Shown: piece after piece, positions 1 through 12,300 of the stretch
How positions within the stretch are numbered: the first letter of the stretch is position 1
How the letters are laid out: each line of letters starts with the position of its first letter
Assembly (NCBI RefSeq): GCF_932526225.1
Contig: NC_064034.1
Location: forward strand, 9,363,387-9,427,386
Length of the DNA: 64,000 bases
DNA from: Nematostella vectensis
Lineage: Eukaryota > Cnidaria > Anthozoa > Actiniaria > Edwardsiidae
Reading direction: 5' to 3'
Program-made: the position numbers and the translations under genes
Notes under the pieces: generated by a model
Database searches by the model: none
The model's input: the letters and a program-made list of their open reading frames with translations, nothing else
Told to the model about the DNA's origin: nothing

Positions 1-164
1 GCAGATACACATAAAAAAGATGACCTACTTGTTTTATACAACAACAATTATATTAGAAGTAATTTTAGTAAACATTAATTAAACACATTTCAAGGGTCAT
101 GCCCAACACCAGAAAAAAAAATTTGCATGTGGACCATCATGATAATGAAGTCTTCTTTTTCAAT

Positions 165-400
165 TAGAACACATATTTGCAGAACACATATTTGCAGAAC
201 ACATAGTTGCAGAACACATAGTTGCAGAACACATAGTTGCAGAACACATAGTTGCAGAACACATAGTTGCAGAACACATAGTTGCAGAACACATAGTTGC
301 AGAACACATAGTTGCAGAACACATAGTTGGAGAACACATATTTGCAGAACACATAGTTGCAGAACACATAGTTGCAGAACACATAGTTGCAGAACACATG
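165..400. repeat. 15-bp tandem array (about 16 copies)
   Basis: Direct reading shows about sixteen head-to-tail copies of a 15-bp unit (AGAACACATAGTTGC), with a few copies reading ATTTGC or GTTGG. Because 15 is a multiple of three, several frames on both strands stay open and give artificial Cys/Thr/His/Ser-rich peptides. I treat these as non-coding. Confidence 0.95.
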
Positions 401-420
401 TTGAAAGTAAATGTTGTTAA

Positions 421-3400
421 CAAAGTACTAGAGTCACAGCTCTTGCAAGTAACCACCCTTTAGTCCCAAAACTTAAACCCTATTTTTTTACTTGTTTTCT
501 TTTCATCATAGAAGTGTGTGGACTAATTACTTATTTCTTATGTTTCCCTGCAAGGTATTTGAAATTTTCTCTGAATCAGTGCTGATACTTTAATTGCCAA
601 AGTTAAATCCACCAAAAGCAGTGCCTATGAAGAGTAGATAAAGTTTATTTCTTTAAACAAGGGTTTTGAATAGAAAAGTCTACCAAAAGATGTAATTTCA
701 ATTGTCCTTTTCAACAATTTACAAGTGACATGTTAGAAAAGGCTGTCAATAGATAAGCAGTCTATTCTGACACAAATTCTGACTATTCTGACACAAATAT
801 TAAAATTCCTAATAATCTGAGCAATAGAGCTATTTCAAAACCCATCCTTTTTCTTTTTCCTATTTTACAGGATATCTAAATTATGCCCTCTACCTCAAAA
901 ATTACAGTTGTTATCATAATATATTTTTATGAAGATCAGAAATTAAAATATTTATGAAGTTTTTAGATCTTTAAGAATTGCTTACCTTTCTAAACAATAA
1001 AAAGAAGCCACAGATATTCAAGCATTCTAATTAAACTTGTGCAAAAGTCTGTGCAGTGAATTTAAGACATGCAGATGTGGAAGGTATGTTATCATGGGAG
1101 AATAGCCATATGCTTTTAAAACGTCTTGCTCTAAGATCAGCGATGTCTTTAAGCTTTAAGCAGTTAATGCACATATTAAATAAAAGCCCAGTCATAAGGC
1201 TGCAACCATTGGCTAGAAAGAGATTTAAGGTATGACTAAATGTGTTTAGCTTTTGATCAGCAGATAAGTTTGTTGCAGGAGATTGCCTAAGGAGATTGAA
1301 ATACTCATCTCATGAATTCTAATGAAATACTCATCTCATGAATTCTAATTGGAATATGGCCTTATTCGCTAGCCTTGATTCACTGCTGCCAGCTAAGCAG
1401 ATAGAAAACAAGATAGCACTGTCAATAATTATGAAAAACATGTGAAAAAAAGTAGGTTAAGAAAAGATATTTGACAAGAAAGCATGTTTAAGGTATTGTC
1501 TTTTTAACACCTTTTGTGTATGTATAAGAGTGGAGGAAATTATTTTTCCTTGATTAATAAAAATGAAAATAATAAATGAGAACATTGAAATTTACCATAA
1601 AAAAGGCATGATCTCAGTTTGTCTAGAGGGAAATCCACTTTCTAAAGCAACTCATATGTAGGATAAAATCAACAGTAATTTTATGCACTTATCCTCAATG
1701 AATGAGACAAAGGCTGGCTTTATCTAGAAGAAATATGGCACCATGAATTTCTGATGTCAATTAAAGAAACAAATGATAGACTGGTTAGACAAAAAACCTA
1801 GTGACATAAATCATAATATGGCCATCTGATCTGAGCCACTATTTCTAAATAGCTGGTCATGGGTTTTAGTGAAGCCGATTGCATTATTATGGTTTAGACT
1901 TTTTAGTGCAAGGACAGTGATCTGTGTAAACAAATAGGAAGAACTGACAAATGACAAAGCCACAAGGCTGTTGAGTTGTTAACTCAAATTGAGCAATGAC
2001 TTCTTAATACTATTAAATTAAGTCTCTGTTAAAGTATATCTGATGATTCTTTTGGAAGAAAATCCAAAAGTAAATGTTTATCGCTTGATTATAACATGTC
2101 TGACCAATCATTTTGTTGTTGTTGTTGTTGGTACTAGTTTGTTGTTCATATGTAGGACATTCCCCAGGCATTCTGACATGAGATTCGATTTGAGCATTTA
2201 AACCCAGAAAAACAACACCAACATCAATAAAATCATTCTCATTGTCCAGTTATTGGATTCAAAAGTATAAAGGGCCCAGAAGGAGAAAATGATTTGGATT
2301 TTTCACTTTATGGTATCACAGGGTCATCACATACATAACAAGTTCCAGGGATATCCCATAAACAACTTCTAGTGATGTCACATTAACAACTTCCATTGAT
2401 GTCACATTAACAACTTCTGTTTCCATATTCCTGCATATGATCATAAATAATTTATTTCTTCTTATTATTATTTTTATCATTCCGTGGGGCCATAGAGCCA
2501 TCCTGTAATAGACCAGGGCCACCACAACATAGCTGCCAACCTCACTTTAGGAAAAATCTTGAGAAAATACAGTGAATGTATCAGAAGTACCAAGATAGCT
2601 AATGCGGGGGAATACAGTAAATGTATGGATATTTAAAAAAATATAGGCTTGAGAAAAGGTTCTTAATCTTGAGACTCCCGCCTAATGTGGGAGAGTTGAC
2701 AGCTATGCCACAAATGCACTAAAAGGACCTTCTAAACATTGATATAGACAATGGCACTGTCTGTGTTTGGCACAAAAGTGAAAATGGAACTGGAACTTAT
2801 TTAAACAAGCATATAAGCCAAAAAATGCAGGTAAGAATGGGGGGTATGTTTTTCTTAATCTTTGATGTTTATATGTAAATAAGTCTTAATTTTTTTACTC
2901 CTCAAGTCATCATACTTGTGTCATCTTGTACACAAAATATTGGTCAGTTATCATATGAATTAATGCCTTGTACATCTCCTGGCTTATTCGATTGTGGTTT
3001 GGTGATCAAATACAATCTAAGTCACCAAAAATATTTTCCTCATAAATAATATTTTTTCATAAATATTTGACCTCAATCAAACCTTTGGTTATTGATTCTA
3101 GCTGATCAAACCTTTGGATATTGATTCTAGCTGACAAGCAGCAGTGTGTGTTCAACTGACTGAAACAAGAGGGCTACCATCAATCCAAATCAAGGAGCCA
3201 CCTAAATATCTCCATTAGTTTCCTAAAAAAGTCCCAAGTTTATGGTTAATCAGACTTGATACTGCTTCTATTGTCATTATTATTGCTGTGTTACTGTTTT
3301 GTACTATTCCAAGATTGTGTTACTCATTTAAATGTTAAAGTTACTCATTGAAATGCTGCTTTACATGACACTTTCCTATCACAAATAGTTTTGCATTTGA

Positions 3401-4949
3401 TATATTTTACTGATCAAAATCAAACTAATCAAATTGTTCCAGAGACCAAACTCAATGAAAATTTGTGTTTGATTACCAAACCATGGTGAATCTATACATC
3501 AATTTAAGCTTCATTTAGATTTTGCTTGGACTCATTCAATTGATTAGGGTGGGTACATCTCCACCTCAATCAACCATAACCTCCATATTTTTTTTATCTC
3601 ACTTTAAGTAAGATAAACTTACTTATAGCACTGTTTGGCCTAACCACATGCTACATGTAAATGTCAAAGAAGTGGATTAAATATAGAATACATTACACAG
3701 CAGGGTAGGCTTTTGAAGAATAAGCTAGAAATTTATGACCCAGTCCACCCCCTGAGTCTATTGCTTTGACAAGTGTCTAGCCAGACTAACTGTAGCCTAC
3801 TCATAACTAAACAAAAATAAAAAACGTTTCTAGCCTGACTCGCATTACCCATAAGCTTTAATTAATCTCAAGAGGACCTATCATGAAAGATGTATTTACT
3901 TGATAGCCCTAATAGCAAATATTTGGATCTTAATGGGTTTAATGCAGTCCTGGTTAAACATAACATATGATTAAATATTCACCAAGAATATTATAAGAGC
4001 CAGAAACATGTAGAGTGCAATAAAGGAAGAGGAAATCAAATATTAAACTTTTATTTTGCAAAAGAATAGGGTTAGTATTGACTGGGTGCAAAACCATCCA
4101 CACATCAGGCATATATTAATGCAGATATTCTTATAGAATCATCGATACATTATAATCTACATTTGACTTAATGAATTAGCAAAATAATAATTACTACATT
4201 AGTAATGATATAGGAAATTGTCCTAGGTCTAAAAGCTCCTTTAGGAGTAAAGGAAATAAGCAAAAAACATAAAACTATTGTGTAGTCTAGTTCATGTCCT
4301 AGTTGCCAAGAAGCGGAAGAAGAAAACGTTAGCATACAATGGTTCTTAACAGCTTTTAGAGTTCGGAAGAAAAGTGGCGCGTCTTGATTTCTGGTGCTTT
4401 TGTAACATGCAAGATTTCGCCTCCAAAGTTTATCGCGAAAAGTAAAGCCGACGACAAATTGCAATCGCCAGGGCATGCACTTTGATGCATAAATATGATC
4501 GTTACATAATAATAATTTCACTGTCAACTCCTCAAACCAAACAAAAACTGTCGGTGCGGAAAAAGATAACGATAAAATAATTAATAAAATAGGATCTCGT
4601 AGGTATAATTTCAGAACAATAAACAGAAACATCATCACAAAGTTTAAAGGGCAACTAGAAAAGACAACAATTCTGTCAAGGCGTTTTGTTCGGCTCCTAA
4701 TCGTGTGGAAGCACAGATATGTAAATTATAAGGTTTCACGACTAAATCTCAAATTAAGACGTGGATATTCGTGATCTCTCGCCCAGGTCAATGAAGACTT
4801 TCTGGAGTATTTTCTGATGTGCCGAAAAATCAACTCTAAAAGAATCGAGTGTCTTCGACGTCTCTACCACGACCAGAACGCCGATCGGTGCTTCCGAAGA
4901 CATTGGATAAAATACCAACATAATATAGCGATAAGACATTATAGCTTAC
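421..4949. other. AT-rich non-coding stretch with small direct duplications
   Basis: No conserved coding exon was recognised on either strand. Visible structure is limited to small local duplications: two adjacent 27-bp copies near 1295-1347, three to four copies of a roughly 24-bp unit near 2339-2425 (ACATTAACAACTTC core), and two copies near 3088-3133. A minus-strand open frame at 4168-4638 (156 codons) has no recognisable domain and an AT-rich composition. If the kinase exon at 4950-5055 is real, this stretch is its first intron. Confidence 0.5.
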
Positions 4950-5055
4950 CATTGTTTCGACCACTGCCATCGATTGAGAATTGTTCTTCATACTCTGATA
5001 GCACATCTTCACTCTTTAGCCCGCGAAGAGACAAGGCTCGCTTGATCCTCCTCAT
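4950..5055 (-). CDS. Candidate first coding exon of a PCTAIRE-type cyclin-dependent kinase (CDK16/17-like), partial
   Basis: On the minus strand an ATG at 5055 opens a 35-codon exon, ending in phase 1 at a consensus donor (AATG then gtaagc). The peptide starts MRRIKRALSLRG and continues with a Ser-Glu-x-x-Glu-Gln-x-x-Ile pattern. This resembles the conserved N-terminus of the PCTAIRE kinases CDK16 and CDK17, a basic segment followed by the Leu-Ser-Leu and Arg-Gly motif. That family consists of cytoplasmic, cyclin Y-dependent serine/threonine kinases. The kinase domain is not in the window and would lie beyond the left edge, so the identification rests on only about 35 residues. The gene would be divergent from CERK, with about 1.27 kb between the two start codons. 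Alternative: an unrelated protein with a basic, phosphorylatable N-terminus. Confidence 0.42.
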
Positions 5056-6326
5056 TTCGCCAACCGGCAACCAAACACACAGCCTAATCACAGTCTATTC
5101 ATGTTTGCTTTGAGCACGCTCAAATCCCTCATATAATCTGAAACAATAGTATATATCCTGCCGTTTAGATCAATTTACTGTTACAGGAAAATAACGTGTA
5201 ACACGTTCAAAATAGAAAACAAAAACTTCCATAGTTAGAGGAGCGACTGTACACCAACAAAACGAATTTGTGTCGGTGCGTGAAGTGTTGGGTACGTGAA
5301 ATCATACAAGTTAGTACGCCCTACAGGAAAAAGAATACTAGTTTTACTGTGGTTTTAGGATATCAAATATGCAGTGTTGGATGAAAATTGGGTTATTAAC
5401 TCTTCCTGTCCCGGTTCCGTTTACGAAGTGGACGGTCTTCAAACATTACACCTTGACAAATGGTTCGAAAAGGCTGTCAAACCAAACATTTACTTCGAGA
5501 AAAAAGGTGAAAAGATAAATGCTTGAATAAGACAGCTATCATTCCCAAGAAAGTACTTTTTGCATCACCTGTTTTGTCTTAGTTGGCGCGCTGCAGCGGG
5601 TTGTTCACGCTCTTTTTTGAGGACGCTTGTAGCTTCAGAATTCCACACAAAATTTCGCCATCTTGAATCTTTCCCAGTATCCTGTGCTGTATCCGCGGGT
5701 GATTGACAATGCTATTGTTCTATAATGCACGTGATTGGTTGTATGCCAGTTACCGCTGAAAACAGGTCTCCGAGGAAAAATAATAATAAAACGACTCACG
5801 CACGGAAAAAGTTGAGAACATATTTCCCCCGCAAAAAAAGTTCAATTATTGCCCTCCCATTCCAACCTGCTGTTAAAAGGTCATTTTGAGCCAATCGAAT
5901 TTAATTATAATTTGAGGGAGTACTGGCTTTAAAGTTGCGATGTGACAAAGGGGTGGATCAGAAAACAGATTTCCGAAAACAAGTCCTTGAAAACAATAAA
6001 TTTGTTGCGTAATGCTGGATAGACAGCGTCCGGACAATATATCAGCCAACCACTTTTACTTACGCTCCATGGGGTAGCCTGGTTTATTATGATTTATATC
6101 CGGTTCTTCTTAAAAGGCTTGACTAGTCTGAGTGAGAATAAGGATGTGAGTAAACCAACATCTTTTTCTCGATAAGTCATAACAAATGAATCATACAGAA
6201 AATATATCCCAGAGGGTGACGAAAGGTCAGTAAAGCTGTCATGTCACACAATTATGTCACGCTCGCACCAGTCTTCAATGTTGTGAGCGTTGTCGTCTCC
6301 TCCACAAGTCAAACAAGGAAGGAAAG
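5056..6326. promoter_or_regulatory. Intergenic region between divergent starts (putative kinase exon and CERK)
   Basis: About 1.27 kb separates the minus-strand start at 5055 from the CERK start at 6327. It contains no recognisable exon and no clear TATA box placed for either gene. A shared or back-to-back promoter is inferred only from the head-to-head layout. The 5' leader of CERK lies just before 6327, where the sequence around the ATG (AAGATGG) is a good initiation context. Confidence 0.4.
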
Positions 6327-9300
6327 ATGGCGGACGATGGTGGAACAGGATGTATTCTAAACTCTATTCTTTATCAACATAAGAGGCCATTCAATGTCTG
6401 CCTTACCAGAAAAACGCTTTACTGGAGCTCAGAGAGTAAAGAAGAGACTAAACCAAGTGAGTATAGGTCATGTTTGAGGAACGGAGTCAAGAAGGGGTAA
6501 CGAACCTTGGAACTGTGCCGAGTGTGTTTGCGGTAAATCGCACCATTTTTTTATTCCTAGCCGAACTGAGATTACGATTTTCAGGTAACACGTAAAGATG
6601 AGTTCTTCATCCATACCACAGTATCGGTTCTGTGTATGGAACTCAAGGGAAAATACGAAAGAAAATATGAATGATGTGTTCGAATTCCCAGAGCTGTTTT
6701 TTTAATCAATAAGTTAATTAATTAAGTAAGTAACAGAAGAAAAAAAATGCATTTAAACAAAAAACTTTTTTTTCAAGAGTCAATTTGAAGACTTTAGTCG
6801 TTTCTGGTGAAAAAAGACGAATACAAATACTCTAGAAAGCATAAAAATTATCCAAACTGTCAAATGTAACTCTAAAAAAAGCGAAAAAACAATGGCAAAG
6901 GGTATTACACCCGGCCCTACCAATCGATAATTCCGATAATCAATAACAATCATCAGTTATCGATAAAAATCAATATCAATCAATTGATTAATATCGGAAA
7001 TCAATAGAAATCGATAACGTGAAACTGTGTGAGTATTGATTATCATCGAAAAATATTGAAATTATCGATTATTATTGATTGTATTGATAAATTTTGATTT
7101 CTGTCCATTCCGTCCAAGTGTATCACCCTTAACTGGCATGATAAATTGTTTTACTCTGTTTCTTAAACAGGGTAAGATAAACAAAGGGAGTTTTTATATC
7201 GCTTCAAAAGGGCGCATTACCAGTTGCAAACCACATTCACAATATTACAACATTTATTTACTAAAGATTCTTTATTAACCCAATATAATTCTTGATAAGA
7301 GATTTCTGAACACTACTCAGCCCTTATATTAGCTTATTGGAAAGCATACAGATGAACACATGCCAAGAAGCTCGATGTATCATTCCCAGCAGTTTTCCAG
7401 CATTCAGTTTTAAATATAAGAAATCAATAAAACCCAATATTAATCGATAATAATCAATATGATTGAGTACTCTTGGGCTGTGAGTATCGACTATTATCGA
7501 TTTCCAATGTAAATCAATAAAAATCAACTGATTAATATTGATCAATTCGATTAGTTTCCGATGATCGATTTTTGTTGATTGGTAGGGCCAGGAATACACT
7601 CATGTTAATAACATTTTATTGAGCATTCATGTTCATGTTTGGTGCAACATTGGAAGTAGAGTCTGCATATAACTTTGGATTATTATCCCATATACTCTTG
7701 TGTGTGTGTGTTTTTTCTAATATTTTGTGTTTATTGTTCCAGAAAATCTCCCTCCTAGCCACTCTATCCCTATTGAAGAGATAATTGCTGTAGTACCAAA
7801 CAAGGAAGAGCCTGTCAAATCAGAATGTGGGGACATCGAATTACTGCCTTATTCCAGCACATTGTTCACAATTTATGCTATTAAAAGGTTAAAGCATCAT
7901 AAATGGAGAGAGAAAAAGATCACATTTGATTGCAAGGATGTTGCATTGTGCAGAGAATGGATTAAGGCAATGCAGGCTATTCTTAATGGTAAGTGAGTTT
8001 TTTTGTACAGTTATCAGAATAGACAATTGGAATACTTGTTCGGGTTTGCTAGGGTGTGTAGTAATAGATATCTTATGCTAAAATGCTGAGATTCATCTAG
8101 AAGACAAGACTGTGTTTTGGCAGCCTAGACGGACTGGCACCCTTCAACCATTCCTAGCTATGCAAATGATTTTTGGTTGAAAGCGGGTATTCGTACCATG
8201 GCACCTGGGGAGAAGGGGGACATAAAAGGGGAATAATGGTTGTGATATGGGTAGAGATAGGTGGCAGGGGAGAGGGCAGGAGGGTCATTGTGGGGATAAT
8301 GCTATGTTGAGTGGAGATGGACTATAAGGAGTGGACGGGATAGTGATGCAATTGTTCTTACCATGGCGTATAGGGTGAATGGGAAGATTAAGGAGGAGGT
8401 AGTGGGTAGGGAGGTATTGACCGGAAAACAAAAAGGCTGATAAGGGGTAAGGTGTACACACTGGTGGAGAAAGAAGTGAGTTAAAATATAATGAAAACAA
8501 CGAAAGTTCATAAACATGCAAATAAATGTATAATAAATTGCGGTAAATAAGGAATAGAATATTTCATAGAGCTCTTTGAAAGGTTAAGCAGCCTCACGTG
8601 TTTTCTAGTAAAAAAATATGCAAATGATACCTGTTCAAGAAAATGTGGCTGGTTCAGGGACTCTGTCTCTCTTTGCTGTGGACCAGAAAGGTTTTAATAT
8701 GAACAGTGAAAGTGGTTGAAGGCCACAAGGAGATGTTCACACACCTGCTGTAGATCCCCAAGCTATGTAACACATTCCACTGTATAAAGGGTATATCCAA
8801 AACTTCATTCTCACAGACAAATTTCTTTAAATTCTAGAGAACTATGAGAGACCCAACAGACTGCTTGTTTTTGTTAACCCAGTTGGCGGCAAGAAGCAAG
8901 CAGCAAAGATTTATAGAGACAAAATCCAGCCATTGTTTGAGTTAGCTGGCATCCAGGCAGAGGTTATTGGTATGTTAAGTAATTGTTGTATATTCCAATC
9001 CTCACTGCTGTTCCTTTGTTTCCCTGCTGTGGGATGCACAAATAAATTTCACTATGGTCACAAAATATATTCCACTAGGGCCTTTGATAAAGCATATCTA
9101 TTTCTTTTAGTTACTCAGAGAGCAAATCATGCAAAAGACTACTTAGAGGAAGAAGCCCTTGAGAAAGTTGATGGGTAAGTCATGTGATTGAGGTGTATTG
9201 GGGTGGTATATTAGGTACCACAATGTCATACTCCATGCTTGGAGCTGAACTTCTTGATCCTGAGACATGTTCCTGTTTTTGAAGGAGTGGCAATATGTAC

Positions 9301-12300
9301 ACCCTTTCCTTCAAGAAATGTTGTTGGAGTTCTTATGCAACTTCCCCCAAAATGGTTTCTTATCTGATTTTGAGTGTTTTCTCAAGTTGCCCACAGAAAC
9401 AACTGTTTATGAGTCTTCTTTTCTATTAACAAAGCAACTGGTTCAAGACATGAATTTACCACGTTTGGACAAATCCAGAATTACAGAACAAAAAACATGT
9501 TTAGGCCATATAGGATAAATTTCAAGGTCATTAAGTTGATACTAATCTCTTATGAAAATAAACAAAAAAATATTTCTTTTTATAAATCTTAAATATGTAA
9601 TTTAATATTGTATCCAATAAGAAAAAACTCTAAATCTGAATTATTAGATCAACAGCCAAATGTTTGATTCCTTTATTCTCGGTTCAGGGTTATATGTGTT
9701 GGTGGAGATGGCATGTTTCATGAGATCCTTAATGGGTTGATTATTCGCACCCAACAAGACTACGATGTGGATACTACCAACCCTGACTTTCAAGCTGTGT
9801 GCCCCAAGATCTCAATAGGAGTCATCCCAGCTGGTAAAGTGCACCTTTAAAACTTTAAATCAAATTTAATTTTTGAAAGTAATTAAAGGCATTATAACTA
9901 GTACTATAACATAAAAGGCTGAAGGTCATGAGCCAAATACACCTATTTCAAATAACGTTGTCAGTGCAAACAGCTAATGGCGATTGTCAAATGGCAGTTC
10001 TCTATCAAAAAATACCTTGGATCTCGTGGAACTCAAGGAAAATGTGGGTAATTTCTGGGATTATATTAATTATCAACTTTCTTCTTTACAAAAAATTATA
10101 CCTAAAAGCAGTGATTGGTCTTTGAACTGCCATTTGCCATTCGCCATTTGCACTGACGACGTGTATTGATTAAATAGGTGTGTGTGTCTCCCTAGAGTTA
10201 CAGTACACAGACATGTAGAGTTTGTTTATCACTGTGACATTTGATTATCAGGCTTTTCCAGTTTAACCTTGTAGATACAGAAAGATTAATATAATATATG
10301 GTTATAAAACCTATACATAACAAGGCTGTAACAGGATACTACTGTGGGGATGGCACAACACAGAGACATAGGCTGTATAGTGTTGGCTTCTTTTGGGAGA
10401 TGTTGTTCAGCCAATTTCAAATTTTTGCAACTTTTTGCTTTGTATTTTTAGGATCCACAGATGCTATAGCTTACTGCACAACTGGTATAAATGACCCTGT
10501 CACCTCCGCTCTACACATTATAATAGGTATAATGAGATTACCATCAAACTACTTCTATCTATTATTATATTAAAGACATAAAAGCTATAAAATGCAAAAC
10601 TCTTGCCACAAACTTCCTGGCTCAAAAATCTCAAAAAAATTTAGCTTAAGCTATGAACAAGATGAGCATAAGGGAGGGGTTCTGATAGAGCCCCAAACCT
10701 TACACTGCAAAAAATACCAAACATACAAACTTACCAAACATACAAACATACCATTACCCTGAATTCTATACACACAATTCAATATACCATGAATAGAAAC
10801 TTGCCATCCACAAAATATGAGGACTAGCAGGGAGGAGGAGCATGAACTCCATTGTGGGTCTACTCGCAGGTGACATTCATCCACTTGACGTCTGCTCCGT
10901 GAGTAATGGCCAGGAAGTGTTGCGATACTCAGTCTCCATGATGGCATATGGCTTTTTTGGTGATGTGCTGCAGGATAGTGAAAAATTCCGCTGGATGGGC
11001 CCCAAGCGCTACGACTGCTCTGGCTTCAAAAAGTTTATGGGGAATAGGTACATGAATTGTCAAGATGCAACCAATGTGTATTTAATAGTATTGATGGTCT
11101 TGTGCAGTGATAGTTAGATGCTAAGAATATATAAGTAATCAGGAGTTCCTGTTGAAGGCACCATTACCGAAACGTCATGAAATATGCTAATACACAGAGA
11201 TAAAAAAAAATTATTAATATATTGTGTATTAAGATTAACTCCAACAGGAGCAATTTCCATCAATGGGTGTCAAATACTTGTACCAGTATATTTTTAATAG
11301 TGTTGGTGTCTTAAGAAATGTCAGTAAACATGTGTTGTGTTTCCATTTAAATATCTTTATTGGAAGCTTTTAAAATTGATTTTGAATTCTCTTCTCGATT
11401 TCTAAAAGCTGTTTATAAATATTATTTTCCAGGGGTTATGAAGGTACCATCAAATTTTTATCAGATGACAGCTCAGTAGCCAGTCCACAAGACAGAAGCC
11501 GATGTAGGACAGGGTAAGCTCCTTATCTACTTAGTTCAGAAAACCTCAGTTAAACCTTTTCAGTAGAAATAGAAACCAAGCAGCAGAAGTAAAAATCGTA
11601 TGTATGGATGTGCCCATGAATGGTGAGAGGGAGTTTCTTTCTGCCGATTCTTCATCCCCATTCTCCATGCGGCCCTACTTCCACTCTGTCTCCTATTTTT
11701 ACTGAAGCCTCCCAGAAACGCTTGCTATGCAGGCTACAGAGAACATTAATCAAAAGCCCCCCAAACATTAAGGTTTACATATCCCTTACCCCTCCCCAAC
11801 CCCCCTCCCCCCAAATGAGTGTTTTCAGAGCTTGAGTAACCCATCCTACACTACAAAGCATCTAATAACTCAATCGCGTCGTTCTATGATGATCTAAATC
11901 TCGTCTGATTTCGTGTACAGGTGCTTTGTGTGTAATGAGACAAAAGACATTCAGCTCTTACAAGACACAGCTGTTGGGGAAGTTTCCCAGAAGCCACTGC
12001 AGGCAGATGGTATAATGAATTAATACATTGTGCATAGAAACATGCAACCTTTATCTTTAAAATATTTCATTTTGCACCAGTTTGTTTCAATCGGATTAAC
12101 AAATATACATAATGTGACATGTTTTTCTTTTACTATCTCTCCATGCCCCAGGCTCCCAGTGGCGCAGCGTCAAAGGGAAGTTCATCAGTGTAATTGGCGC
12201 CAACATGTCTTGTGCATGCGCCAAAAGCCCGGAGGGGCTGTCTCCCAGTGCGCACCTTGCTGACGGCTGTCTCGATCTGATCCTTGTCAAACACACGTCA

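Noticed and set aside
127..456. Open frames on both strands over the 15-bp repeat (Cys/Thr/His/Arg and Met/Cys/Ser/Ala repeats)
   Set aside because: The unit length is a multiple of three, so frames stay open automatically; there is no conserved domain and no splice context.
4168..4638. 156-codon minus-strand ORF
   Set aside because: AT-rich, no recognisable domain, lies in a non-coding stretch; length alone is not enough.
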